Part shown: one piece after another, positions 15,410 through 24,643 of the stretch
Layout: every line of letters begins with the position of its first letter
How positions within the stretch are numbered: position 1 is the stretch's first letter
Assembly: GCF_001610975.1 (NCBI RefSeq)
Contig: NZ_CP013342.1
Span: forward strand, 1,302,001-1,366,000
Source: Sphingopyxis terrae subsp. terrae NBRC 15098
GTDB lineage: Bacteria > Pseudomonadota > Alphaproteobacteria > Sphingomonadales > Sphingomonadaceae
DNA: 64,000 nt
Direction: 5' to 3'
Notes under the pieces: model-generated
Databases searched by the model: none
Told to the model about the DNA's origin: nothing
Seen by the model: the letters and a program-made list of their open reading frames with translations, nothing else
Program-made: the position numbers and the translations under genes

Positions 15410-18115
15410 TCAGAACGCGGTGCGGAAGCCGACGTAGAAACGCCGTCCGAGCAGGTCATAGGTCATCGTGTCGGTGTTCGCATCGGTGAAGCTCTGGATA
15501 TAGGGCGCCTTGCGATCGAAAAGATTGTCGACACCGACCTGGAACCGGGTCTTCTCGTCGATTTCGAAAGCGACCTGGAGATTGTGGTAGAAGACATTCG
15601 GCGTGCTGTAGCCGATGTCGCCGGGGGCCGCATTGAAGTCGGTCGCCTTGCCGATCCACTGGGTCGACCAGGTCGCGCTGACCCCGTCCTTTTCAGCGGT
15701 CAGCACGCCATAGCCGCGCCATTTCGGATAGCCGCCATTGCCGCCGCCGATAAAGCCGTCGAAGTCGATCGGCGCGCCGCCGGGGAAAGGCAGGACCACA
15801 TATTTGTTGAGATAGGTCACGTTGACGTCGAGCGAGACGTTCACGCTGCCGATGTCATTGTTGTAAACGAGACCCAGATCGAGGCCGTTCATTTCTTCGC
15901 GGCCCGTGTTGATCGGTTGCGCGGAGAGGAAGGTAACCTCGCCGGTCAACGGGCTGCGGGTAAAATCTTCGCAGAAGGGATGCGAAAGATTCTGGCTCGC
16001 ATAACAAATGCTGAGCTTTGTCGAGCCCGGAATAGCACGGATCGCATCCTTGATCTTGATGTCGAACCAGTCGGCAGTGAGCGAGAGTCCCGGAACCAGT
16101 CCCTTCGGTGAAATCACCGTCCCGACGGTCCAGGTCGTCGAGCTTTCGGGTTTCAGATTCTCGTTGCCGCCGACCGTTGTCAGGATCGTTGTACCGAGCT
16201 GAACATAATTGGCCGGCACGCCCGACGCCTGACAATTGGCGATCAGTGTCGCATTGCCGCTGGTCGAATAGCGCGAGCAGGGGTCGGTGGTCGTCAGATT
16301 GCCCTCGGAGACGCCGCCGAACAATTCGGGGACGTTCGGAATGCGAAAGCCGGTGCCGTAGGTGCCGCGCAGGCGGAAGCTGTCATTGATGACCCAGTCG
16401 ACGCTCCCCTTGTAGTTCCAGTCGCTGCCGAACAGGTCGTAGTTCGAGTAGCGAACCGCGCCGTCGAGGGTAAGCGACTGGAAGAAGGGTGTGTCGGCCA
16501 GAACGGGCACCGACAGTTCGAGATAGGCTTCCTTCGCCGTGCTCGTTCCGGAGATCGGATCCTGCTGGTTGGTGTTGGCAATACCGAGCACCGTCAGCGG
16601 ATCGGGATCGCGCCAACCCTTTTCCTTGCGATAGACGACACCCGCCGCGAAGGAGACGGGGCCTGCGGGCAGCTTGAAGAGATCGCCGTTGATATCGGCG
16701 GTGACCGTCGCAAGCTCGTTGCCGCCGCGGTCGCGCGACGTGAACAGGATATAGTCGAGAACCTCCGGGGTCAGGTCGCCGAACCCGAGATAGTCGGCGC
16801 AGGGGATCGTGGCACCGGCAGCAAGACTGCACTTGGTCGTATCGAGGGAATTCGCCACTCGCTCGAGATTGGCGATGTTGGTCGAACCATCGACCGCGGT
16901 GTTGCGGCCGAAGGCGCCCGCGATTTCCCATCCCCAATCGTTAGAGAGCTTGCCGCGGAGGCCAAACGTACCCTGCCAGGTATCGGTTTCCTGGAAGAAT
17001 TGGCGCGGGCCGGGCTCGGCGAGGCGGCGCTGGATGAGGACGATATTCTGCCCCGTCGGATTGGTGGGATTGCTCGCCGCGATCGAGAGGTTGCGCAGCG
17101 TTCCGGGCGTCGCGATCTGATTCGACTTGCGGAAGGTGTAAAGGAATTCGCCGAACGCCTCGATATTGTCAGTGATGTCATAGTCGGCGAAAAACGCCGT
17201 GCTCACGCGCTCGACCGGGCTCACCGCGTTGAGGAACGGGTTCGAGTTGAAGTTGTGCTTGGCAGCGCTGTACGGCTCGAAGAAGTTGCCGTTACCGCCC
17301 AGCACCTGATTGAAGTTGATCTGCTGGCCGTTCGGCAGCACCGCGCGGCCGCCGATCGTCGAGGCGCTGTTCACGCAGCTCAGCATGCCGGGCGTGGTTT
17401 CGGCAAGCGAGCAAGGCGCGCGCGTTGCCATATTGACCGCGCTCGTCTTCTGATAGGTGACCGCCGCCATGAAACCGCCGCGATCGTTGCGGACGCCCCA
17501 CAGGAGGTCGGCGGTGAAGTCCGAGCCATCGCCCTTTTCGGTGATGCCTTGGCGCACGCTGAGGCCGAGGCCTTCATAGTCAGTGCGGGTCACGAGGTTG
17601 ACCACGCCCGCCATCGCGTCGGCGCCATAGATCGCCGAGGCGCCGTCCTTGAGCACATCGGTGCGCGCGAGCGCCGCGACCGGGATCATGTTAAGATCGG
17701 GCGAGGAGTTCGCGCCGGTGCCGCCCGCGACGAGGCGGCGGCCGTTGAGCAGAACAAGCGTGCGCTTGATGCCGAGACCGCGCAGGTTCACCTGCGCCGT
17801 GCCATATCCATTGTTCGCCCAATAGGCGGAGGTCTGGTTGCCTGCGAAGCCGGCGTTGGCGGGAAGGCGCTGCAGCACCGTCTCGATATTGACGACGCCG
17901 GTGTTCTCGATCTGCTCGGCCGACACGACGGTCGCGGGGCCGACGCCCGCGAGATCCTGGCGACGAATGCGCGAGCCGGTCACGACGATGTCCGATCCGT
18001 TCGGAGCATCCTCCGCGGCGGGTGACTGCGTCGCAGCATCGCTCTGCGCGAGCGCTGGCGTTGCAAAGGTCGCGACCGCTGCGGCGCTGGCGAGCAAAAT
18101 TGTCCTGGTCATCAT
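15410..18115 (-). CDS. TonB-dependent receptor 1 (operon with two PepSY proteins)
   Basis: 901 residues. Signal peptide ending PALAQ, then a plug domain (DIVVTGSRIRR; VNLRGLGIKRTLVLLNGRR; DVLKDGASAIYGADAMAGVV) and a long beta-barrel ending in an aromatic residue (GFRTAF), as required for outer-membrane insertion. It belongs to the large sphingomonad receptor class with LNGRRL and DGASAIYG; the ligand is not predictable. Two regulatory elements precede it: a TGTATATACA palindrome at 18163-18172 and an ECF-type promoter motif at 18242-18269. ATG codons at 18115 and 18112 are both possible. Confidence 0.9.
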   Translation of the reverse strand: MMTRTILLASAAAVATFATPALAQSDAATQSPAAEDAPNGSDIVVTGSRIRRQDLAGVGPATVVSAEQIENTGVVNIETVLQRLPANAGFAGNQTSAYWANNGYGTAQVNLRGLGIKRTLVLLNGRRLVAGGTGANSSPDLNMIPVAALARTDVLKDGASAIYGADAMAGVVNLVTRTDYEGLGLSVRQGITEKGDGSDFTADLLWGVRNDRGGFMAAVTYQKTSAVNMATRAPCSLAETTPGMLSCVNSASTIGGRAVLPNGQQINFNQVLGGNGNFFEPYSAAKHNFNSNPFLNAVSPVERVSTAFFADYDITDNIEAFGEFLYTFRKSNQIATPGTLRNLSIAASNPTNPTGQNIVLIQRRLAEPGPRQFFQETDTWQGTFGLRGKLSNDWGWEIAGAFGRNTAVDGSTNIANLERVANSLDTTKCSLAAGATIPCADYLGFGDLTPEVLDYILFTSRDRGGNELATVTADINGDLFKLPAGPVSFAAGVVYRKEKGWRDPDPLTVLGIANTNQQDPISGTSTAKEAYLELSVPVLADTPFFQSLTLDGAVRYSNYDLFGSDWNYKGSVDWVINDSFRLRGTYGTGFRIPNVPELFGGVSEGNLTTTDPCSRYSTSGNATLIANCQASGVPANYVQLGTTILTTVGGNENLKPESSTTWTVGTVISPKGLVPGLSLTADWFDIKIKDAIRAIPGSTKLSICYASQNLSHPFCEDFTRSPLTGEVTFLSAQPINTGREEMNGLDLGLVYNNDIGSVNVSLDVNVTYLNKYVVLPFPGGAPIDFDGFIGGGNGGYPKWRGYGVLTAEKDGVSATWSTQWIGKATDFNAAPGDIGYSTPNVFYHNLQVAFEIDEKTRFQVGVDNLFDRKAPYIQSFTDANTDTMTYDLLGRRFYVGFRTAF

Positions 18116-18162
18116 AGCGAAACCCCCTGATGGTTGGCTGATTCCCCTCAGAGAGCATCAAA

Positions 18163-18172
18163 TGTATATACA
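18163..18172. promoter_or_regulatory. Perfect TGTATATACA palindrome, HutC-type operator
   Basis: A perfect 10-bp palindrome whose core GTATATAC fits GTnTAnAC, the HutC subfamily operator pattern also present at 13152-13159. On the minus strand it directly follows a TTGACC box about 55 nt upstream of the receptor start, so a bound repressor could block that promoter. Confidence 0.55.
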
Positions 18173-18241
18173 GGTCAATAGGAATTTATTGAATCATATC
18201 AATTGGTTATGAAGTAAATTCCGGGCGCGCGATACCTACTA

Positions 18242-18269
18242 GATACGCACCCCAAAGCTCTACCCCTCA
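18242..18269 (-). promoter_or_regulatory. ECF-type promoter motif upstream of TonB receptor 1
   Basis: On the minus strand: TGAGGGG, 15 nt, CGTATC. One of seven copies with identical spacing in this window. It lies about 127 nt upstream of the receptor start. Confidence 0.55.
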
Positions 18270-18400
18270 TCAATTTTGAAATTTTTTCCGGCCTGAGCCT
18301 TTTCGCGCAAGGAGCCGGCGGGCCCCTCCCTCGGCTTGCTTATGAAATGACATGATTAAGTGGGTCGGCACAGCTTGGGGGCGCGACCGACTTGAGCCGC

Positions 18401-19153
18401 TCAATGCGAAAGTATCTGTTCGAGAAAGGTCCGTGCGCGTTCGCTTTTCGGCGCGGCGAAAAAATCTGCCGGCCTTGCGTCTTCGATGATCTGGCCCTGA
18501 TCCATGAAAAGCATGCGATCGGCCGCCTCGCGCGCGAATCCCATTTCGTGCGTCACGCACACCATCGTCCGTCCTTCGCCGGCAAGGGACGTCATCACAT
18601 CGAGTACCTCCTTGATCATCTCGGGATCGAGCGCCGATGTCGGCTCGTCGAAGAGAAGAATCCGGGGCTCCATCGCCAGAGCGCGGGCTATCGCGGCCCG
18701 CTGTTGCTGCCCTCCCGAGAGCTGCCCCGGATATTTGCCCGCCTGGTCGCCAATCCTCACCTTGTCCAAATAGGATATGGCGCGCGCCTCCGCCTCCGGA
18801 AGAGACAAGCCGCCGAGCAGGACGGGCGCGAGGGTGCAATTCTCCAGCACCGTCTTGTGCGGGAACAGATTGAACTGCTGAAAAACCATGCCAATGGCGC
18901 GGAGCGCCGCAACGGCCTCTCGCGACGCGTCGGTTATCCTGGTTCCCTCGATCAGGACGGCACCGGAGTCGGGCACCTCGAGCCTGTTCATGCAGCGAAT
19001 GAGCGTCGATTTGCCGGAGCCTGAAGGGCCGCAAATCACGATCCGCTCGCGCGGGGCGATTTCGAGGTCGATCGAGCGGAGGGCATGATAGGCGCCATAA
19101 TATTTGTCGACCTGCCGCAAGCTGACGGCCGCGTGGCCCGAGGCATCGGTCAT
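18401..19153 (-). CDS. Amino-acid ABC transporter ATP-binding protein
   Basis: 250 residues. Walker [10 protein letters not shown] (42-50), Q-loop near FQQFNLFP, signature LSGGQ (145-149), Walker B LLFDEP (166-171) and switch His in THEMGFA. The pattern matches the polar amino-acid ATPases (AapP/GlnQ/HisP). It is the last gene of the importer operon and overlaps the lyase gene by ATGA, which fixes the start at 19153; the longer upstream ORF is a shadow of the lyase gene. Confidence 0.92.
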   Translation of the reverse strand: MTDASGHAAVSLRQVDKYYGAYHALRSIDLEIAPRERIVICGPSGSGKSTLIRCMNRLEVPDSGAVLIEGTRITDASREAVAALRAIGMVFQQFNLFPHKTVLENCTLAPVLLGGLSLPEAEARAISYLDKVRIGDQAGKYPGQLSGGQQQRAAIARALAMEPRILLFDEPTSALDPEMIKEVLDVMTSLAGEGRTMVCVTHEMGFAREAADRMLFMDQGQIIEDARPADFFAAPKSERARTFLEQILSH

Positions 19154-20397
19154 GACGCCTGCCCCCGGCCGCGTATCGCCCGTACCCGCGCGAAGGCTGC
19201 GGCGAGGTCGGCGATCAGATCCTGCGGCGCTTCGAGGCCGGCGTGAATACGGATCAGCGCCCCATCTGCCTCGCCATTGGGAAAATCGCGGATCGGAGCG
19301 GGCCACGCCGGAACCGCGAGGCTTTCGAAGCCGCCCCAACTCGAACCGAGCTGGAACAGCGAGAATTCGTTGAAAAAGGCGCTGGTTTCCGGAGGGGTAA
19401 GACCATCGAGCTGAACACCGAACAATCCGGACGCTCCGGTGAAATCCCGCTTCCAGATCGCATGGCCGGGATCGGAAGGATGGGCCGGATAGCGGACCGC
19501 GACCACTTCGGGTTGCTGGGCGAACCATTCGATCAGCGTCGCCGCGGTACGCTGGTGGCGTTCAAGGCGGGCATCGAGCGTCCTGATGCCCCGGTGGACG
19601 AGATAGCAATTGTCGGGACTCGCGCAGTTGCCCCAGCGCGCCGCCGCATCCTTGAGCTGGCGGTAGACGGCATCGCTGGCGGCGGTCATCGTGCCGAGCA
19701 GACAGTCGGAGTGCCCCGAGAGATATTTGGTTGCCGAAGCAAGCGAGATGTCGACCCCATGGGCCAACGGTTTGAAGAAAAGCGGCGTCGCCCAGGTGTT
19801 GTCGAGAGCGGTCAATATGCCCCGGCTGCGTGCAACCGCCGTGATCGCGGGGACGTCGATCATATCGAATGTCTGCGAGCCCGGGGTCTCCATGTAGATG
19901 AGCCGGGTGTTGCTGCGGCACAGCCCGGCAATCTCCGCTCCGATATCGGGCCGGAAATATTCCACCTCGACCCCGAAGCGCGCGAGAACGTCGGTCAGAA
20001 ACTTGCGGGTCGGCCCATAGACGCAATCCGCAACGAGCAGATGATCGCCCCCGGCCACGAAAGCCGTGAGGGCTAGCGCGATCGCGCTGGTTCCAGACGA
20101 GGTGATGACGGTGGCGCAGCCGCCTTCGAGTTCGCTGACGGCCTCGGCGAGCGCAAAGGTCGTTCGCGTTCCGTACAGGCCATAGATGACCTCATCGTAG
20201 AGACCCTGGTGCCGGTCCATATAGGCCTCGACGCTGCCGTAGATAATGGTGGAGGCTCGATCGACGGGCGGATTGATGAGGCCCCGCTGATCGCGCGGGC
20301 GGGGACCGCCGTGAACGGCACGCGTCGGGTCCTGCCAGGCGTGCCCTTTCGGGCTTGCCGGCTCCCCGGGCCATTTTCTGTCGTGATTATCCTGCAT
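19150..20397 (-). CDS. metC: Cystathionine beta-lyase-like PLP enzyme
   Basis: 415 residues of the Cys/Met-metabolism PLP family: DNTWATP (199-205) and the Schiff-base lysine K224 in [11 protein letters not shown], followed by the C-terminal domain with SWGGFESL. The [11 protein letters not shown] pattern is typical of cystathionine beta-lyases (MetC), which cleave cystathionine to homocysteine, pyruvate and ammonia; related C-S lyases act on other thioether amino acids. The gene is embedded between the permease (11-nt overlap) and the ATPase (4-nt overlap) of an amino-acid ABC importer, which suggests it degrades the imported compound. Confidence 0.85.
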   Translation of the reverse strand: MQDNHDRKWPGEPASPKGHAWQDPTRAVHGGPRPRDQRGLINPPVDRASTIIYGSVEAYMDRHQGLYDEVIYGLYGTRTTFALAEAVSELEGGCATVITSSGTSAIALALTAFVAGGDHLLVADCVYGPTRKFLTDVLARFGVEVEYFRPDIGAEIAGLCRSNTRLIYMETPGSQTFDMIDVPAITAVARSRGILTALDNTWATPLFFKPLAHGVDISLASATKYLSGHSDCLLGTMTAASDAVYRQLKDAAARWGNCASPDNCYLVHRGIRTLDARLERHQRTAATLIEWFAQQPEVVAVRYPAHPSDPGHAIWKRDFTGASGLFGVQLDGLTPPETSAFFNEFSLFQLGSSWGGFESLAVPAWPAPIRDFPNGEADGALIRIHAGLEAPQDLIADLAAAFARVRAIRGRGQAS

Positions 20398-22579
20398 AGT
20401 TTAGTTTCCGTTCGATCTTCATGCTGAGCCGGGACAGGGAGAAACAGAGGAGGAAAAAGATTGTCCCGGTAAAAAGATAGGCTTCGGCGAAATAGGGTCG
20501 CCATTGCGCCTCGACGTAGGAGAGGCGGGTCGTCTGCAACAAATCGAAGACGCCGACGATGAGGACGAGCGTCGTGTTCTTGACCTCGCTGATCGAAGTG
20601 TTGACCAGCCCCGGCACGCTGACTTTCAGCGCCTGCGGCAACAGGATATGGCGCCGCGCCTGCCATTTGGTGAGGCCAAGAGCATGCGCGGCCTCGGCTT
20701 GCCCGACGGGAACCGCCAGCAGGCCGCCCCGGATGACCTCGGCCATATAGGCGGCAGTGAAGAATATGAGCGCGAGCTGGACGCGCGGCAGGCTGTCGAT
20801 CGAGAGATAGGAGGGCACGAACAGCGGGAACAGGACCGCAGCGAGGAAGAGCACTCCGATCAGCGGCGTTCCGCGAACCAGCTCGATGAAGGCGACGCTC
20901 GGCCAGCGAATGCCGCGCCGCGCCGACCTGCGGCCGAACGCGAGGAGTATAGCCAATGGAAAAGCGCCGACCACCGCAAGGCTCGCGAGCAGCAATGTGA
21001 CCGGCAGGCCGCTCCACTTCTCCATCGGGACATAGGAAAGGCCCGCGAATCCTCCTCGTAGCAGAAGTACCGCCACGGCGATTGCGCCGAGCCAGACAAG
21101 CCCGAGGCGGCTGCGCCAGAATCGCGGGACGAAGGAGAAGGCAAGGCATGAAAGCAGCGCGGCCGCCGCTGCTGCGGACCGCCACTGCTCGGCTTCGGGA
21201 TAGGTGCCAAACAATATCAGCCGCGCATTTTCGCGGAGGAATGGCCAGCAAGCACCGCTGGCCAAACGGCAATCGGCCGCGCCCCCGGCGAAGGTCGCGT
21301 CGAACAGCAGCCACGAGAGCCCCTTGCCGGCGAAAGCCGCGGTCATGGCGAGGATCGCGATGGTGAGTATCGACTGGCGTCCTCCTCTGAACAGATTGCG
21401 CCGTATCCACGACGGCCAGGCGGTCGCCGAGCGCAGCGGAAAGGGTTCGAGGGGCGCCGACTGGATGCTCCGGCCGGGCTGCCCGGCGACGCTCCAGCCC
21501 AACTGGCGGGCATAGAGGCCGGTGACGAACGACAAGGATAGCGAAAGCAGCAGGAAGGTCGCGACGATCAGGCCGACGCCCTCGATCGCCTGCCCTGTCT
21601 GACTGATGACGGTATCGACCACCGAGACAAATTCGGGATATCCGATCGCGACCCCCAGGGAGCTGTTCTTGATCGTGTTGAGATGCCAGCTCGTCATCGG
21701 CGGTATGGCGATGCGCAGCGCTTGCGGCATCACGATCCGTCCCATTGTTTGCGCGGGCGACAGGCCGAGCGCTTTGGCGGCCTCGCTCTGCCCTGCGGGA
21801 ACGGCGAGGATCGCGCCGCGGAATATCTCGGCCAGATAGGCCGAGGCATAGACCGAAAGGCTGGCGACCAGCGTCAGAAACTCCGTGGAGAGCGACAATC
21901 CGCCGACGGTTCCGAAGCGCCCCGCCCGCGGCAGATCGATCCCGCCCCACAGCAAGAGCGGCACCAGGGAGATGCCGGCGAAGGCCAGCGCAGTGCGCGT
22001 GCGAACGGCTCCTCGCCGCACGGCACCCAGCAGGATCGCACAGGCGACGATCGCGATGAGAAAGACCGGCCGTCCCGGATCGGCCAAGGAGAGCGCGGGG
22101 AGGTGCAATCCCCGATTATCGAGGTCGAACGGTCCGACGGCGCCCGGGCCGGGTCCGGGCAGACCGAACAGCAGCGCGGCGTACCAGACGAACATCTGGA
22201 GCAGCAGCGGAATATTGCGAACCAGCTCGATATAAAGGCCGGAGAGCCTCGCAAGCAGCCAGTTGGACGACAGGCGCGCCATGCAGACCGCGAGGCCGAG
22301 CAAGGTCGAGAAGATGATGCCGAGCGCCGATATCAGGAGCGTGTTGAGAAGACCCACCGCCAGCGCCGCGGCATAGGAATCGCCCGGCGCGTAAGCAATC
22401 AGCGTTTCGCCAATCGCGAAACCCGCCCGGTCGAACAGGAAACCGAACCCCGTCCGGATGTTTCGGTCCGCGAGATTGTCCGCCAATGTCGCAAACAGGC
22501 CGTAGGCGACCACAAGCCCGCCCGCGATCAGCAGCCAGGGTAACGCAGCGATGGCAAGCCGCCTGTGTTTATGAGTCAT
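20387..22579 (-). CDS. Fused AapQ-AapM-type amino-acid ABC permease
   Basis: 730 residues containing two complete permease halves. Each half has the EAA coupling loop: GQSEAAKALGLSPAQTMGRI near residue 270 and GQAEAAHALGLTKWQARRHI near 645. The first half resembles AapQ, with the characteristic insertion between early helices, and the second AapM. In most Aap/Bzt importers these are separate genes; here they are one continuous frame with a linker near residues 375-400. The ATG overlaps the solute-binding gene by ATGA. It would form the inner-membrane channel of the importer with the ATPase at 18401-19153. Confidence 0.88.
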   Translation of the reverse strand: MTHKHRRLAIAALPWLLIAGGLVVAYGLFATLADNLADRNIRTGFGFLFDRAGFAIGETLIAYAPGDSYAAALAVGLLNTLLISALGIIFSTLLGLAVCMARLSSNWLLARLSGLYIELVRNIPLLLQMFVWYAALLFGLPGPGPGAVGPFDLDNRGLHLPALSLADPGRPVFLIAIVACAILLGAVRRGAVRTRTALAFAGISLVPLLLWGGIDLPRAGRFGTVGGLSLSTEFLTLVASLSVYASAYLAEIFRGAILAVPAGQSEAAKALGLSPAQTMGRIVMPQALRIAIPPMTSWHLNTIKNSSLGVAIGYPEFVSVVDTVISQTGQAIEGVGLIVATFLLLSLSLSFVTGLYARQLGWSVAGQPGRSIQSAPLEPFPLRSATAWPSWIRRNLFRGGRQSILTIAILAMTAAFAGKGLSWLLFDATFAGGAADCRLASGACWPFLRENARLILFGTYPEAEQWRSAAAAAALLSCLAFSFVPRFWRSRLGLVWLGAIAVAVLLLRGGFAGLSYVPMEKWSGLPVTLLLASLAVVGAFPLAILLAFGRRSARRGIRWPSVAFIELVRGTPLIGVLFLAAVLFPLFVPSYLSIDSLPRVQLALIFFTAAYMAEVIRGGLLAVPVGQAEAAHALGLTKWQARRHILLPQALKVSVPGLVNTSISEVKNTTLVLIVGVFDLLQTTRLSYVEAQWRPYFAEAYLFTGTIFFLLCFSLSRLSMKIERKLNYAG

Positions 22580-23646
22580 CGCATCGGCAACGGGTAGATC
22601 AGCCCGCCGTCCCGATAGAGCTTATTCTGTCCGCGTTCGACGCCGAGCGGCGTAATGTGCCGGTCGAAGATTTCGCCATAATTGCCGGTCGCCTCGATTG
22701 CCCGGTACGCCCAGTCATCGTCAAGGCCGAGCGACTTGCCGAATCCGGGCAAGCCGCCGAGCATCTTGCGCACTTCAGGGTCGCGCGAGGCCATCCGCAT
22801 GCGCGCGGCATTCGCGCGGGTGACCCCCATTTCCTCGGCAGCGAAGAGCGCGTTCAGCACCCATTTGTTGATCTCGTACCATTGCTCGTCGTCGCTGCGC
22901 ACGACTGGGCCGACCGGTTCTTTGGTGAGCCGCTCGGGCAGCACCACATAATCGTCGGGATGCGCGGTGTCGGCCAGGCGGATCACCGTCAGCGTGAAGG
23001 CATCGGTGGTCATTGCGTCGCACCGCCCGGCAAAGAAGGCGAGCTTGGCTTCCTCGGGATTCTCGAACACGACGGACTGGAAACGCAGCCCCTTGCGCTC
23101 GAAATATTCGGCGGTGTTGAGTTCGGAGGTCGTCCCCTTGGTGATGCAGATCGATGCGCCATCGAGATCCGTCGGAAGCCGCACACCCGATCGCCGGGGC
23201 ACCAGGAAGCTCTGCCCGTCATAATACATGGTGCCGACGAAATTCACCCCGAGGTCGGTGTCGCGCGTCAGCGTCCATGTCGTCGTCCGCGACAGGACGT
23301 CGGCCTCGCCCGTCTGCACGATCGTGAAGCGCTTGTTCGAGGCGACCGGCATGAACCGGACCTTGCGGGCATCGCCGAGGACCGCAGCGGCGAGCGCCCG
23401 GCAGTAATCGACGAAGAAGCCCTGCCAGCGTCCGCGTTTGTCGAGATAGGACATGCCGAGCTGCCCCGTATGAATTGCGCAATTGAGCGTTCCGCGCGCG
23501 CGAATCCGCGCAAGCGTCGATCCCTTCGCCGCGGCGATTTCATGCCCACCGGTGCCGGCGGGCTCGCGGCCGCAGCCGCCGAGTAACAGGGCGCCTGCGG
23601 CGAGCAGCGCCGGTAACCAGCGGCGCGATGCGTGCGACCTATTCAT
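22576..23646 (-). CDS. Amino-acid ABC transporter solute-binding lipoprotein
   Basis: 356 residues of the AapJ/BztA type: lipobox LLLGGC with Cys25, then a type-II periplasmic binding fold (TLARIRARGTLNCAIHTGQLG; VDYCRALAAAVLGD; DVLSRTTTWTLTRD; KGTTSELNTAEYF). A lipid anchor is less usual than a free periplasmic form. ATG 23646 is selected as it gives a standard signal; an upstream ATG at 23673 adds 9 residues. First gene of the operon and divergent from a LysR regulator. Confidence 0.9.
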   Translation of the reverse strand: MNRSHASRRWLPALLAAGALLLGGCGREPAGTGGHEIAAAKGSTLARIRARGTLNCAIHTGQLGMSYLDKRGRWQGFFVDYCRALAAAVLGDARKVRFMPVASNKRFTIVQTGEADVLSRTTTWTLTRDTDLGVNFVGTMYYDGQSFLVPRRSGVRLPTDLDGASICITKGTTSELNTAEYFERKGLRFQSVVFENPEEAKLAFFAGRCDAMTTDAFTLTVIRLADTAHPDDYVVLPERLTKEPVGPVVRSDDEQWYEINKWVLNALFAAEEMGVTRANAARMRMASRDPEVRKMLGGLPGFGKSLGLDDDWAYRAIEATGNYGEIFDRHITPLGVERGQNKLYRDGGLIYPLPMR

Positions 23647-23671
23647 AAACGAGGCTTTCAATGCTAGCGCC

Positions 23672-23686
23672 ATAAGAAATAGCTAT
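23672..23686. promoter_or_regulatory. Candidate LysR-type binding site
   Basis: In the 55-nt space between the divergent LysR and solute-binding genes, TAAGAAATAGCTA fits the T-N11-A LysR box and ATAGCTAT (23679-23686) is a perfect 8-bp palindrome. Only weak evidence beyond position. Confidence 0.35.
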
Positions 23687-23701
23687 AGGGAGCGATGTCC
23701 G

Positions 23702-24607
23702 ATGAACCTGCGTCACCTCGAAGCCTTCAGGGCCGTGATGCTCTCGGGATCGGTCACCCAGGCCGCGCAGTCGCTCAACCTGTCGCAACCCGCGGTGAGC
23801 AAGATGCTTGCCGAGCTCGAGCATCAGCTGGGCTTTCAGCTCTTCCTGCGTTCGCGCGGCAGCGCGCTCACCGTGACGCCCGAAGCCGACGCCTTTTTCT
23901 ACGAAGTCGAGCGGAGCTTCTCGGGCATTGCGGCCCTGAAGCGGGTAGCGGAAGACATCCGCAACATGGCGACCGGCACGCTCCGGATCGCCGCCCTTCC
24001 GGCGCTCGCGGTCAGTTTCCTGCCGCGTGTGATCGCGGCCTTTCGCGAGACACATCCCGGCGTCACCGTTCAGCTCCAGACCCGCAGTTCCTCGACGGTG
24101 CGGCAATGGATGGCGAACCAGCAGTTCGACATCGGGCTCGCGACGCCGGCGCGCGAATTGCCCGGCATAAGGATGGAGCGCTTCCTGCGCTGCCCCGGCG
24201 CCTGCGTTCTCCCTGCCGGCCACCGCTTGGCCGTCAAGGACGTCATCCGGCCGGCCGATCTCGAGGGCGAGCCCTTCATTTCGCTCGCGCTCGAGGACGG
24301 CGTGCGTCACCGCATCGACCGCATTTTCGAGGACGCGGGCGTCCACCGCGAGATGGTCATCGAAACCCAATATGCGATGACCATCTGCGCGCTTGTCATG
24401 CAGGGGGTCGGATGTTCGATTCTCAACCCCGTGACCGCAGCGGATTATGCCGAGCGGGGCCTTACGGTCCGTGATTTCGCGCCGGAGGTCCATTTCGAAT
24501 ATATGCTCTTCACGCCGAAGTTGAGGCCGATGTCCCAAGTCGCTGCGGCCTTTATCGCGGTGCTCGAATCCCACCGCGACGCGATGTTCGGCTCCGACGC
24601 CAGCTGA
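23702..24607 (+). CDS. LysR-family transcriptional regulator
   Basis: 301 residues. N-terminal LysR HTH (LRHLEAFRAVMLSGSVTQAAQSLNLSQPAVSKMLAELE) and a C-terminal periplasmic-binding-like effector domain. ATG 23702 is the start because it gives the standard MNLRHLEAF beginning and is preceded by AGGGAG; the longer frame upstream is antisense to the solute-binding gene. It diverges from the amino-acid importer/lyase operon and most likely controls it in response to the imported amino acid or a derivative. It ends 36 nt from the stop of TonB receptor 2, in convergent orientation. Confidence 0.9.
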   Translation: MNLRHLEAFRAVMLSGSVTQAAQSLNLSQPAVSKMLAELEHQLGFQLFLRSRGSALTVTPEADAFFYEVERSFSGIAALKRVAEDIRNMATGTLRIAALPALAVSFLPRVIAAFRETHPGVTVQLQTRSSSTVRQWMANQQFDIGLATPARELPGIRMERFLRCPGACVLPAGHRLAVKDVIRPADLEGEPFISLALEDGVRHRIDRIFEDAGVHREMVIETQYAMTICALVMQGVGCSILNPVTAADYAERGLTVRDFAPEVHFEYMLFTPKLRPMSQVAAAFIAVLESHRDAMFGSDAS

Positions 24608-24643
24608 AGACACAAGACGCCGCACGGCCCTCACGGCCACCGA

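Noticed and set aside
17000..18025. 341-codon plus-strand ORF opposite TonB receptor 1
   Set aside because: Antisense shadow; the opposite strand has a complete receptor with signal peptide and plug motifs.
18142..18151. Extra CCCCTCA (TGAGGGG on the minus strand) just upstream of TonB receptor 1
   Set aside because: No CGTA at the required 15-nt spacing, so not counted as a promoter copy.
18281..18340. Possible terminator between the importer ATPase and TonB receptor 1
   Set aside because: A CCGGC/GCCGG pair with an adjacent T-run exists, but the T-run is on the wrong side for minus-strand transcription.
20073..21950. Long minus-strand ORF of 625 codons
   Set aside because: It is a frame-shifted shadow of the fused permease and lyase genes; its translation is Arg/Ala/Gly-rich without domains, typical of high-G+C shadows.
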